Shown piece after piece: positions 49,111-59,922 of a stretch of DNA of 64,000 nucleotides. Position numbers and translations under genes: made by a program. Source of the DNA: Montifringilla adamsi. Taxonomy: Eukaryota > Chordata > Aves > Passeriformes > Passeridae. The notes under the pieces are model-generated. The model searched no databases. It was not told the DNA's origin and worked only from the letters and a program-made list of their open reading frames with translations. Each line of letters starts with the position of its first letter. Within the stretch, counting starts at the first letter, position 1. The stretch spans positions 3,445,732 through 3,509,731 of the forward strand of contig JAGGNK010010226.1 of assembly GCA_017590115.1 (NCBI GenBank), written 5' to 3'.

Positions 49111-49137
49111 CCCCCCCCCCCCCCTTTTTTTTTTTTT
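49111..49137. repeat. C14-T13 polypyrimidine tract
   Basis: Fourteen C run straight into thirteen T. The minus strand is A13-G14. Such a junction is prone to length errors in sequencing and can adopt non-B structures. Confidence 0.95.
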
Positions 49138-50158
49138 CTGCAAAACACTTGGGGTGGGGGCTTGTTTGAAATTCATTTTCATTTTGGTGTGTGGGGCTTT
49201 TTAAACCAATCTTAATAAGGTGCTATGAATGCAATTTACTGGAATAGATTTGTAAGTGAAAGAAAAATGTGCTCAGAATTGCAATTAAGCCTGATAAGTG
49301 CCTACAGACAAGAATGGGAAATTTCAAGCTTAAAACTTCCAAACCCTCAAGTCTCCTCTGTCCTCAAGGGATACAGTCTCTCAGTATGCATAAACTTTTT
49401 GAGTCTAGGTGCTTTTAAAAATGCCAGTAGGAAGATCTTAAATGCTAATCCACTTTAGATCCACAAAATACATTTGGGCAGCTGTCTTTCTCTAAGCGTA
49501 CACCATTAAAGACATACCTTGCAGTCTAAAACTGTCTGGGGACGCACAACCTGCATGTTGCATTTTTAATTCTCCTGAAGCATGGCTAGCCTGGCCCAAC
49601 ACAATAAAATTCCCCACAAGCCCAATCCTTTTCCTTTAAATGTGATGATGGTTATGCTGCCCGGCTGCTGTACAGAGGTTCAGTGGCTGGGGTTAGGACA
49701 TGGGGAGAAAAGAGAGCAAATCCTGCTTAGTTTGATTGTTTCTCTTATTCCTGCGAGTCAGCTCACATCTGGCAGTGAGCAGGGGCTGCGTCCTGAGCTG
49801 GAGTGCTCCCAAAACCCCTCAGGGAAAAACCCTGTTCCCCTTGGTGCCAGCTTGGAGACCTCTGCATGGCAGAGGCTGCAAATATCACAGGGACGTGAAA
49901 AAAACCAGCAGGACTCTCTTCTGCAAGCAGAAAAGCTGCACCTCTCTGCTCTATGTGCTGTTATGTATCATATCCAAAGACTTAATGCAAATGTATAAGC
50001 TGCCCCTGGAGCTGGAAAAAAATCTATAATATTTCTATTGCTGTAATATCTATGCGCCAAGTGCAGACATTTGTTTGATTTGGCCTCGGGCATTTTTATC
50101 TGGCATGCTCTCCATTTCATTTCTCCTATACTGTATCAATCTCAAAGCTCCTTTGGTT
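49138..50158. other. Unique sequence with a GC-richer patch
   Basis: At about 49650-49930 composition rises and a 138-codon plus frame (49582-49998) overlaps a 97-codon frame. The peptide has no domain I recognise and no exon borders; I regard it as chance. A small perfect palindrome, CCTCTGC-ATG-GCAGAGG, lies at 49859-49875. The stretch 50010-50130 is varied, non-repetitive and might be conserved, but I cannot test that. Confidence 0.4.
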
Positions 50159-50214
50159 AGGGAAAAAAAAAAAAAAAAAAGAGAGAGAGAGAAAAGGAAA
50201 AAGAAAAAGAAAAG
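50159..50214. repeat. Homopurine tract, 56 bases
   Basis: Only A and G from 50159 to 50214: A18, then about five GA units, then AAAAGG and AAAAAG units. Long homopurine-homopyrimidine stretches can form triplex (H-DNA). Confidence 0.9.
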
Positions 50215-50393
50215 CCCCAACAACTCCCTCTGTATTACTTTTTAGCTGAGATGCAAATTAAAAATATTAGTACCAGTATGATGGCAACCCTACTGGAAAT
50301 CTGGAGGAGAGGTTTGGCCTGTTGTGATTGCCTGTGAAATACCCCCTCCTCTCCCCTCCACTCCCAAGCTTGCTGTCACTCATCTCCTAAATA
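50215..50393. other. Unique sequence
   Basis: C-rich near 50340-50365 (ACCCCCTCCTCTCCCCTCCAC). Nothing else is seen. Confidence 0.4.
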
Positions 50394-50610
50394 GTGGGTG
50401 TTCCAGCTGACACATGCTTCACTGAGCAGTGTAGCTCAGTGGCATCCCAATCCTGCCACGTCATGTCAGCTGAAATTGCTATGTTAGAATGCAAATTAAC
50501 CCCAGAAATTACAGGTACACCTTTGATAACTGTATATATACGTTTCTTCACATCCAGGGGAGGAGTCCTGGATGAGATTGTGTTGGACAGCAGAGGTGAG
50601 GCTAAGTAGA
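50394..50610. promoter_or_regulatory. Cluster of inverted repeats in a two-strand open region; candidate structured or conserved element
   Basis: Three perfect inverted repeats lie within about 170 bases. An outer pair, CAGCTGACA (50404-50412) with TGTCAGCTG (50464-50472), encloses CACTGAGC-AGTGTA-GCTCAGTG (50420-50441). CATCCAGG...CCTGGATG follows at 50551-50574. Both strands are open over nearly the whole stretch (71 codons plus, 76 minus). The stretch ends with CAGAGGTGAGG, a good splice-donor context at about 50594. TGTAGCTCAGTGG at 50430-50442 resembles a tRNA A box, but no B box follows. Options are a conserved noncoding element, a lncRNA or coding exon, or an old SINE relic. I cannot choose between them. 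Confidence 0.35.
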
Positions 50611-52149
50611 ATCTCAATTTACCACTGTATTAACTTGTATTTGTGTATTTTAAATGGAAAGCAAAAATCTTATTAGGCTTTGGGTAACAACTACATGTTA
50701 TATGAGCAAAAAGGCAATAGTTTGTTTTTAGGCTAAACTACTAATATGTTTTTCCAGGCAATGTTTCAGTCAAGATCTTACCACAGGTAGCCAAAAAATG
50801 ATGCAAAAATGTCCTAACCAAGCGCAGGGACTAGAGAAGGTCTCATGGTACAATGAAAGAGAATTATTGCAGGTTGTCACTGTATCAGCATTCAACAGAT
50901 TTACAGCAAGGTATAAAATAGTTTTAAATATTGACCCAAATTAATTCAGCCCAAAGAGTCACCCCTGTTATTCACCGAGTGTTGGTTTGGTCACACAACA
51001 GACTTGGCACAGACACAAGATTATCCCCAGATTCCTGTCCATTAAAGTGGCAGAAACCCTGAAATTAACACTTACATTACAGTGAAGGAAGAAGTGGGTT
51101 TATTGGTCTTGGTTTAATATTTTTCTCTCTTAGTAAATTCTCCCTCATGTTAGGTAAATCTAAAATATTACTGCAAGATGATTTTCCTCTACTTTATGTA
51201 TTTTTTCATATTACCAGCGTTATATATCATGGCAAGCCTCTGAGAGTCATTAATCTCAAACGGCTGAATAAACATTGATGCCTTGACAGGCACTTATTTA
51301 AATGCATTATTTTTGGCATAAGATCTAAAGTTATGTTTGGTATCTCTAATTTGCAAGGGATACCAACATTTGTTGGCTCTTTTTTCCCCCCTCATATTAT
51401 CACAATCTGGCATAATTCTCCCATTCTCTTATTTTACCTTAGCATAGACTAATAGTCAGACTTTAAAGGATCAAAGTTACCCACCCCTAGAAATATGAGG
51501 CAATAATTTTCTAAGAGCTCTTTTTTAGCTATTCTCTGATTCTTAGCTGTGTCCCCTCATATGCAGTCTCCACAGAGTAGACTGAGCCAGTAAGAGAACA
51601 TTTTTAAGCTCCTCATGTCATCAACCTGAATAGTGAAGAATGGTAATTTTGGCGACCGAGACCTGCACATTTCAATTTTCAGTAATAGATGTTAAATGAG
51701 CAGTAGAAAACTGTTTGAATGAGTCTGTAGTTACCTCATGCAGCTGTTCATTGCTCCTTAGTTTAAGTTTCTGATTATATTCCTTTGTAGAGGTATTTCT
51801 GCAGATCTGCTGGCTCTCTTTCCCTGCTATTGTCTGAGATCTAATTACAAATCTTTCCAATATAATTAGCTCATGCTGAGGATTTGAAGACAATATTTTC
51901 TGCGGGAGCAGTGTATTGGAAGAGGGAGAAAAATATTATAAAGGGTTGTTTTCTGATATTCCTTGTGTCAGCTTTGAAAGACATAAGAAAGTGGTCTAAA
52001 AAAAAGGAGTAAAAGGAAGAAAATCCTCACACACACACTTTCCCTTGTAGTTACCAGATCCCCGTTAGCACTTGCTGACAGATGTACTTATAGACTGTCT
52101 GCTGTCCTCTGCCAGTACCTGTGAGCAGACAGTGATCACAGGCAGGGGT
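50611..52149. other. Unique sequence, possibly conserved around 51220-51330
   Basis: No gene. The 51220-51330 stretch carries TCATTAATCTC, AATAAACATTG and CTTGACAGGC, which resemble homeodomain, forkhead and TALE-type sites and are not repetitive; conservation is untested. Confidence 0.3.
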
Positions 52150-52450
52150 TCATATGATGCTTTATATTTCAATTGAATCCATTATTTTAAATATTTAAAT
52201 TAAAAGATAATGGTTGTGATAATAAATGTATGATTTCTATTTAAAGTCTTGATTAATTACATTTAAAGACATGGAATTATGGGGAAGACAGTACCTGGAT
52301 CTGCAGTTAATGCTTCCATTTTGATATCCTTAAAAACAATTATTCCACCCATGGTCATGAATCATCATCATTAGGCTGCTTTATAAGCAATTAGAAAGGT
52401 CAAGCTGACAAACTGTACTTGATACCAGACAGTTCAAGGATTAAACAACA
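52150..52450. promoter_or_regulatory. Candidate conserved noncoding element, AT-rich with many homeodomain-type cores
   Basis: Non-repetitive AT-rich stretch with TCAATTGAATCC, TTGATTAATTAC, ACAATTATTCC and GCAATTAGAAAGG, plus CATGAATCATCATCATTAGG. There is no open frame. It resembles developmental enhancer sequence, but AT content alone could explain the cores. Confidence 0.25.
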
Positions 52451-53393
52451 CTGGGAGGTGTATTGAGATGGATTTTTCTAGTGGAATGAATGGGTGCTGG
52501 AACAGTGTACCACACCTCATGGAGCATGCAAGTTTAGACAACTTTGCACTCCTGTGATGACACTCCTGTCTTAGGCCCCTTGATTTAAAGCCTAAAGGTC
52601 AGTCAGATGAATTCAGGGCATATTTCAGTCAGCAGACAGGCCTAGTCATGACACAAAGGCATTGAACTTGCCTTGTCACCTTCTTGGCTTTATTACTTCA
52701 GGATCTTCCACTTCAGTGGGAGAGCCCAGTTGTCCTACTATTGTACCCTGAATGTTATGTAGTGATTTGTACCATAACAAAGTGGTAAACTGCCTGCTTA
52801 ATTCAAATCTTCAGACGTGTTCCCTGCTTTTGGATCTATTGAGGTTTTGGTTTTTTTTTTTTTTTAACTAAGTAGAGCATGAAACATATAAGAAAGAAAG
52901 GAACAAATGAGTACAGGTAACCTTTCTGTTTCCAGCTTGGGTGTCCACCAGCCCTTGTCTTCTCTCACATTCTCTCACATCCAAGCACAACATGGGGCTG
53001 TAATGGAAGCCCTGCAGAAGAAGAGCAGGCCCTGCCTCCATGACGGTGCCAGGACGAGGACATGAAGACTGCATCTTACAGGGCAGCTTCAAGGACATGA
53101 GCAGATGTAAAATATCTGCCAGTCCCACCACTACCCCTTCCAGGGGGCTTGTCTGCCAGAGGAGGATTGCAGTGACACTAATGAGATCCTCAAATTATGC
53201 TTTATTTGTGCTGGTTGGACATGCACATAGATTATTTTTAAGTTGTAAGAGACCAGAAACAGAGAAATTCCAGCAATAGGTGTTTTGGGACAGTGATTTC
53301 TTGTCACATCTGAGAAACCCTAAGTGCTAGTAACTGATCTGCTTTATGTGTACGAGCACAAAGCTGCTAGTTTTTATAGTAGCAGAGTGCTTT
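52451..53393. other. Unique sequence, GC-richer at 52920-53170
   Basis: T15 at 52851-52865 and a two-copy TCTCTCACAT at 52961-52980. Overlapping frames on both strands (87 and 79 codons) in the GC-richer part have no recognisable feature. Confidence 0.4.
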
Positions 53394-53660
53394 CAATTTA
53401 GAAAAAAATCAATCAACAGAAACAGTAAATGGCACCACGTTTCACATTTCTCTTTGGGAGCAGCATTATAACATTTAGTCTTGCTCAACAAGAAGTTTTA
53501 TATTGCTTTTGTTTATATACAGGATAATGTAATGGGGATACAGGGCTTCCGTTTAGAAAGGTTATTGACACACTTGGTGCTGTGTTGGCATTTATTCTTT
53601 GGATTTTATTGCTTCTGATCTGTGGTATTTATGTCTCTGAGGTGAGGACTTTCATCTGTG
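53394..53660. promoter_or_regulatory. Candidate conserved noncoding element
   Basis: Non-repetitive sequence with AATCAATCAAC, CTTTGGGAGCAGCATTATAAC and TTATTGACAC motifs, without an open frame or repeat. It is proposed only because its texture differs from the surrounding decayed DNA. Confidence 0.2.
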
Positions 53661-56600
53661 GTACATGCTCATAATTTACAGGCTGCATGGTGCCCTGATG
53701 TTGTCTGCAGAAACAGGAAATTAAACAATTAAACAGGAGGCAGATGTGAAGAGTAAAACAAGGTACTCCCCTCAGTGCATTTATTTTTCAATATTGTCCA
53801 TTGGTCAGAGGAGGCTGAAAGCCACTGACAGCTGAAAACCCCAATGGCTTTGGGGGAACCAAGGCGGTTTTCCATAGATGGATATGAGAAAATGGCTAAG
53901 CCTGGTTTATTCCTGAAAGGAAAAAACCAGGCAGAATATGAATTCAGAATTTAATGGAAGTCTGAGCTTCCATGTTTTTTCCTGTATCTAGCTGTCCTGA
54001 ATCTGTGTGACATGGCTGAAGCCTTTTGTCACAGACATTCAACACCCACTCCCCAAGCTGTCTGAAGTGACCATTGCCAAGCTCCCTAGTGATTGCTTTA
54101 ACTGTAATAGCAATGACAGATCCCTTTATTAATTGCAAATTGCGCTATCTGAAGATGGTGACAACAGATATGGAGAAAGGAACAGAATATCCTAATTTTT
54201 CATAGCATAATCAGCCTGTTTGGAGCCCCAGATAAAAATAAATTACCTTAACCTTACAATACACTTGACAGGTATTTATTGCAGCATTCTCTATCAGCAA
54301 GTGCCATACCTACATGAGCAAGCTTCTTTCACATTACCCTAAAACGTGGAGGGGAGTGTTAATGAGAGAGAGCAATCAAAGCAGGGCTGCCCTGGGATCT
54401 GGGTTTGGATTCCAGTTGTTGCATGCCACCACCTCTGGACACTGCCTGCCCACCCAGGCCCAGGGAGAATTCTGTCTTAAACATCCCGAGGGGAAATGCA
54501 CGACGAAAAAAGACTTTGCAGTACTTCGGTGGTAGACATTGACTCAATGGATAATGTTATCGGAGAATATTAAATAGTGAAAAAGAAATTTCTCTTGACT
54601 TGCAGAAAGAGGGAGAAGGATTCCAGTGACTTGAGAGGGAAGGCTGTCACCATTCACTCAATTTGGAAAAATTGAGGGACATGCCTATAGACCAACTGTC
54701 TGTTCTCAGATCCAAAGTTTACAAGACTTCCTAATGGAAGCAGACAATTCCTCAGTTCCTGTTTGCTGCAGCTGTTTTCACCATGTCCTGAATTGTTTGA
54801 TACAAAGTCTAAATTAGTCTTGAGAAACAGGATTAACCTTTCCAATCACATTTAAGGTGAAATTGCTTAACTACAGCACACAATGTCATGCTACAGATAA
54901 TCCATGTGCTTGATTAATGCTTTTATAATCAATTGCTGTCTGGAAGTGACTCCTTCCCATCACACTCTTCACAAAAAGAGCAGATGGTATTTAAAAGGTT
55001 ATGGCAAGAGGGCATTTCAGAGGTCAAATAGAACATCGATCAAGTGGGCAGAAAAATTGCTTTTTTCCTTCCCCTTCTTATCCTCGCAATCCATGAGGGA
55101 ATGTGGACTATGAATTATAGTTTGATCTATAGTTCAAGCACTAAAATGTTTTCTTGTTTCAAATTTCTGTGTTGTTTTGGGTAATGAACCTGGAAATTGG
55201 ATTCCCTTTGTGCCAATAAAAAATTGTGCCCAATACATGTATTTCAGCACCATAATTCTTAGACCCACAGAGATTTGCCTGCTACTGCCTTGAACACAGT
55301 CCTAATACTGGTGCTTAGTAAAGGCTGTGCTAATATCTGTGATGCCTTAGATCAATTTTTAGCAATAACAGGGGTTCTGTGAAAAAATATGCTCTCCACT
55401 TCCATGCTCTTTTACAAAAACCAATTAAAAAATGATCCGGTAGGACTTATTCTCACTGCTTCCCATACACATAGTTTGTTGCCATTCTGCATCAGAGTCC
55501 AAGGAGAGGTATTTTCACCTGGAGTGAAGGCATCAGGGAGACTCCACTTTTCAATGAGGTCTCCAAAACCAAAATTCAGGGATTTGCCATTGTGGAATAC
55601 AAAAAATAAATATTAGTACACTTCCTCCTCTTTCCATCTTCTGTCATGCTAACCACACATAAAGAGAGTAATAGAAGAGTAAAATTGTTCATGCTTTCTA
55701 GTAATTTTTGAGTTTTTACTAATGAGGATGTAATTATTTTCCTATTGTTTTGGACACAAATATTGTCTTTGTTGCCTAATGAAAGTGTATTTTTATTAAT
55801 TGCCACATCTTTCCCATCACACATTTTTCTTTTTTTTTTCTTTTTTTGTTTTCTGGTTGTACAGGTTACTGTGACAAGTGAACTGTTCATCCTAACTAGG
55901 TCTCTGAAGTAGATTTTCATTTGGGAAGTGAAGATGCTATAATCCTGCTCTGTGATCAGTACCAGGAAGGATTGGCTAAGATGTTTTTCAGGACTTTAAC
56001 TTATATTTAAGAGCCTGAGCTCCTCAAATCTTTCTTATATGCACAATTCTCACTCACTTCATGTAAGTAACCGGAGGAGCTGTTAATGAAACAGGGGTTT
56101 TTATTTATTTAAGAGCAATTAATACCTACCATATATTGCATAAATAAAGCTGTTAAGCATGAATGTTCAAAAGGTGAACAGAGGCAGAACTTGTTGGAAA
56201 TATCCTAATTCTTTTGAAGTGGCATCTTGGTGTCTTCCCATCCAGGGGTGTTATCACTGGAACTGTCAGTGTATTTTAAATAGTCCTGATACACACAGTC
56301 ATCTATAACATGCTGGCAGACCTTTCAATATCAGCTTTGTAGTTTAATTTCCTTTGATTTATTTCAAGAGTGAATGTGCATTTTAAAGCAGCTGAAGTCT
56401 GTGAAGTTATGTCTGTCAGCACAGTATATGAAAAACAACAAAGGTACAAAAGTATATATTGTGTGACTTTTTCCATGATTTACTGTCCAACAGAGAGGAA
56501 AGAAATCTTCCATACGGGTGAGGTATTTCTGTTTCACCATTTAACTTGAGGTTCTTAAAAGGTAGCATACAAAAAAAAAGACATTAATATGAACAGCTGC

Positions 56601-57539
56601 ATTGGTATAAATGAGGAGTTAGGAGAGGTTTATTTCTAGCATTAAGTTAAAACACACAGATTTCTCAGAAAAATTGACTCCTGGGGACTGGCTGCACTTC
56701 AGGCATTCTTCACAGGGATTCTGAGTGGGAAGACAGTATTGGCCCTTAGCAGAGAGTTTGTGTCAATTGCCTTGTTATGACTGGGACCCAAGCGATCAGA
56801 ACTGCCATATTAAATGCAAATTGATAAATGAAAGTCTTTACTACCAGTCCAAAGGCAAAAAACAGCTGTGAAAATAATGCCAGATATATTGACAGTGCCC
56901 TTGTATTTTTCATGGAGTTTAATATATGTATTTTATGACTAATCCTTTAGAAACTACTAAAGTAAATCTTTTATCTTCTATTGTTTGTCCATATTGATCT
57001 GCTGTTGAAGTGTTGCTTGCAGCTGAGAGGTGTTATTCATTATGTTTGGAAGCTGTTTGATCAGAGAAGAAAAGAATACAGAGAGTGAGAAAATCAAATG
57101 AACTTATATAGATGAAAAATAAATTGTGAGATGTGCTTCAACTTTCTGTTATTTATTTTTCAGAGCTTTTTTTCCCCTGAAGAGACCAGTGAACCTTCAG
57201 ATAAATTGACAATGTCTTAAGTAACCTAATAAAAATACAAAACCATCTACCTTTCAACAATAGAGTTGTCTGTAAATATAAAGGTGCAATTTCAGCCCTT
57301 TCCCCCCATGTTTAATTTCACACCTTAGTTTGCTAATTAGGAAACCCTGATTTTACAGAGGCTTAAATGATGTTCTGAATGAAGTAATGCAATCATATGT
57401 ACGACTGAGATCTGATTTTTAAAAATTTGTTGTAGGTGAACATTGAATACTCCTCTGAATGTTAAATGTGGCACAAGAACTTCATATATACAGTCAGTCA
57501 TAAAAAAGGGGAAAACATTAAAAGAATTTTTCTGTCTTT
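53661..57539. other. Unique sequence, nothing recognised
   Basis: About 3.9 kb lack any recognisable gene, RNA gene or repeat family. Frames up to 114 codons (minus, 55576-55920, through a Lys-rich low-complexity run) are not credible. Confidence 0.45.
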
Positions 57540-57960
57540 CCTCTAACTAAACCTATTATACCCATACAGGTTCCCCATCGCTCTCCCTGCTCTGTCACTT
57601 TCCAAGCCATAGCTCCCTCTTACCTTTGATAACCACCCACAATCAATCCAAAACATATCTCTTTTCTTTATGGTGTGACAGTATGCGAAGGTTTTCCTTT
57701 CTGGCGTCTCCTGTTCCTGATTTCAGACACGGAATCAATCATCGGGGCCGTCGCACGTATCTGCTGAGCGATCGCTCTTCTGCACCCTCAGAGTATTTCC
57801 TTGGCCCAATTATATTCCTGCCTGGGCTGTTTGTTCCTTTCTCAGAAATCCACAATACACTACCCATCAGAGAGGGGAGGGAGGAAATGCCCTGGGCTTT
57901 TTAGTAGTGGCAGGGATTGTATAGTTTACTCAGTCTATAAATGTAACGCTGAAATGAACC
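57540..57960. promoter_or_regulatory. CpG cluster in a CpG-poor region; candidate conserved element or exon
   Basis: Seven CpG dinucleotides fall between 57730 and 57774, with two more just upstream (near 57684 and 57703); most of the window shows only occasional CpGs. The cluster includes AGCGATCGCT, a 10-base palindrome at 57767-57776, and AATCAATCATC just before it, which contains the PBX/HOX-type site ATCAATCA. A pyrimidine-rich run ending TTGATTTCAG at 57726 is a good splice acceptor, and a 92-codon plus frame spans 57626-57904. No donor or recognisable peptide follows. CpG retention suggests selection or lack of germline methylation. Confidence 0.4.
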
Positions 57961-58327
57961 TGCAGTGGCTGTGTTTGGATGACCATTAAGTGACAAAAGC
58001 AGTGCAGTATTCTTGTGCAATCAATATCTTACATGTGAAACCAAAGACAGCACTTTAAATTACAAAGAAAAGAAAAAAAAAAGGATAGTACAATAACAAC
58101 AAAGTGATGTCTGCATCTGCTTTTGCTTGTGCATTGCTGCCTTTTCATGGCAAAATACTTCTTACAGATCCTTTCTGCAGCCACCAGCATGTGCTAAAGA
58201 GTGACACTGATAAAGCACGTGCTGTACACTCCCTACATTTGCCAGATATGCTTCCATGTGACTACCTGACAGAAGTGTTCTACTGTTCCTTTGTTTCTTT
58301 GAAAGATTTTTTCAATGTCTTCTCAGT
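57961..58327. other. Unique sequence
   Basis: A-rich run at about 58069-58083. An 84-codon plus frame (58104-58358) runs into the palindromes that follow and has no recognisable domain. Confidence 0.4.
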
Positions 58328-58394
58328 TTTAGGTGTTGCAATCCTAAGCAACACCTAAAGCAAGCTTGCTCTTTGTGCTTCACCTGAAAAGGTG
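58328..58394. repeat. Three consecutive palindromes
   Basis: First, TTTAGGTGTTGC (58328-58339) pairs perfectly with GCAACACCTAAA (58348-58359) around eight bases. Directly abutting it is AGCAAGCTTGCT (58359-58370), a 12-base perfect palindrome. CACCT-GAAA-AGGTG follows at 58381-58394. All three are exact. The AGGTGTTGC arm contains a T-box-like GGTGT core on both strands. Confidence 0.85.
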
Positions 58395-58819
58395 AGAAGA
58401 TAGCTGCTTCATTGCACAGGGAAAAAGGTACAGGTAAAAGGAACAGGTAAAAAAAATGTTATTAGTAAAATAATTTTTTGGTCCTGGTGGTAAATTTAAT
58501 AAAAGTATCAATGTGAAACTGCTTCTACAGTGGAACAAAGCTAATAATACCTTAAATCATTCTACTTGTTGTGGGATGTAATAACAGCAATGTGCTATGA
58601 CTATAATTTTTCAAACATTTAGATGTAAAAAACCTACACCTATCTATGTATTGGCAATTTCAGGCACCTGAATTCCTTCACTAATTTGATTTTATATTCC
58701 TAGAGCCTCAGAGAGAGAGAGTAAATCTGCTGTAAAATCAACAATTAACAAATGAGCCCTGCTCAATGAGATAGCAGGTTCAGACTCTTTTGTAAACTTT
58801 TCTCACAGACTGTTGAATG
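58395..58819. other. Unique sequence
   Basis: AT-rich, with a repeated ACAGGTAAAA-type motif near 58430-58450. Nothing else is recognised. Confidence 0.4.
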
Positions 58820-59160
58820 TTTGCAGTTTGCCCGAGTGTCTCTGTGGCAGGATAGCCACATTTCCCTCAGTTTGGGCAGACAAACTGGTGTGAGTGTGGA
58901 GCTATCCACAGAGTGCTGGCGCACACCCGCAGTGCCAGGGGCTGGGTCACAGCACACCTTGCAGGTCACTGCTCCTGCAGTGGCAATGCCAGACACGTCC
59001 CCAAGTGTCCCAGCCAGCTGAGCGTGCCTGGACTTTGTGTGCACAGGGCCAGCTCTGCCCAGATCCTGCCTTGCTCGACACCTCCCATGGTCACAGCTCT
59101 AACTGGGATCTGGCACCCCATATAAAGGCACTCTTGGGTTTTTTTTTTCCCATCAGGATT
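58820..59160. other. GC-richer patch with a TATA-like box at its right edge
   Basis: Composition rises and about seven CpGs occur, with frames of 66-93 codons in several frames. TATAAAGG lies at 59121-59128 on the plus strand. The patch might be a lncRNA promoter or a decayed repeat; no start site, initiator or transcript evidence is available. Confidence 0.3.
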
Positions 59161-59888
59161 TAGTTTCATGACAACAAGACAGCATCTCTAGGGTAACTAG
59201 GATATCTGCCATCTTTAGCTTTCATCCAGCAGCCTCTTTACCATCCCATAATTAAGAATCAGCTGAGCACTTTTTGCCTTTTTTTTTTTCCAGGATAATG
59301 TACATAGAACTATTTAATCTCAAATTATTGTTATTTTAAAGCACTACTGGACTTCAAAATAGGCAGTTGATATAAAAATCTAAGTATTTCTGTGCAAACA
59401 ATATCATTCTCTTCTAAATAATATAACATCCTGGAGCTTTTTTGTTAAGGGAAAACTACTTTTCAAATTAAAGAAAATTTCTCAACTTTTCAATTCAGAT
59501 TTTATAAAGGATGGGCAGAGATATGTTGAAATGGGAAATTTTGTAAGAGTTCTGTCTGACAGTGAGACAAATTTCCCACTCCAAAGAGAAAGAAAGGAAA
59601 ATGAAAAGGTGCTGATTTTTATGTAGTGAATGGGTGCTGTAGTGGACACTTGCATGAGCCATGATGTGCCTGTTCAATATGAGAGTCTAATCAGGCTGCC
59701 CTGTTCAGGGCAGGGAAATGCTGAGGGAGATGGAGCTCCATACCTGTCATTAGAGCTCGACAAAAAGCCTTGGTGCCATTCATATTTACAAGGGTATAAA
59801 CATGGAATGATTGCTCTAAAACCAGCAGCATTCCTCCTGGTTCACAGCTGAACAACAGAGGAAAAACATTTTACCACCAAAACCATCC

Positions 59889-59895
<7 letters not shown>
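59161..59895. other. Unique sequence
   Basis: T11 at about 59279-59289. No gene is recognised. Confidence 0.4.

Positions 59896-59922
<27 letters not shown>
59896..59922. repeat. Poly-T run, 27 T
   Basis: Twenty-seven uninterrupted T with no recognised retroposon body beside it. Confidence 0.95.

Noticed and set aside
49582..49998. 138-codon plus-strand frame
   Set aside because: Lies in a GC-richer patch with a competing overlapping frame; no recognisable motif, signal or splice context.
50430..50442. tRNA A-box-like TGTAGCTCAGTGG
   Set aside because: No B box at the right distance, no acceptor stem and no cloverleaf.
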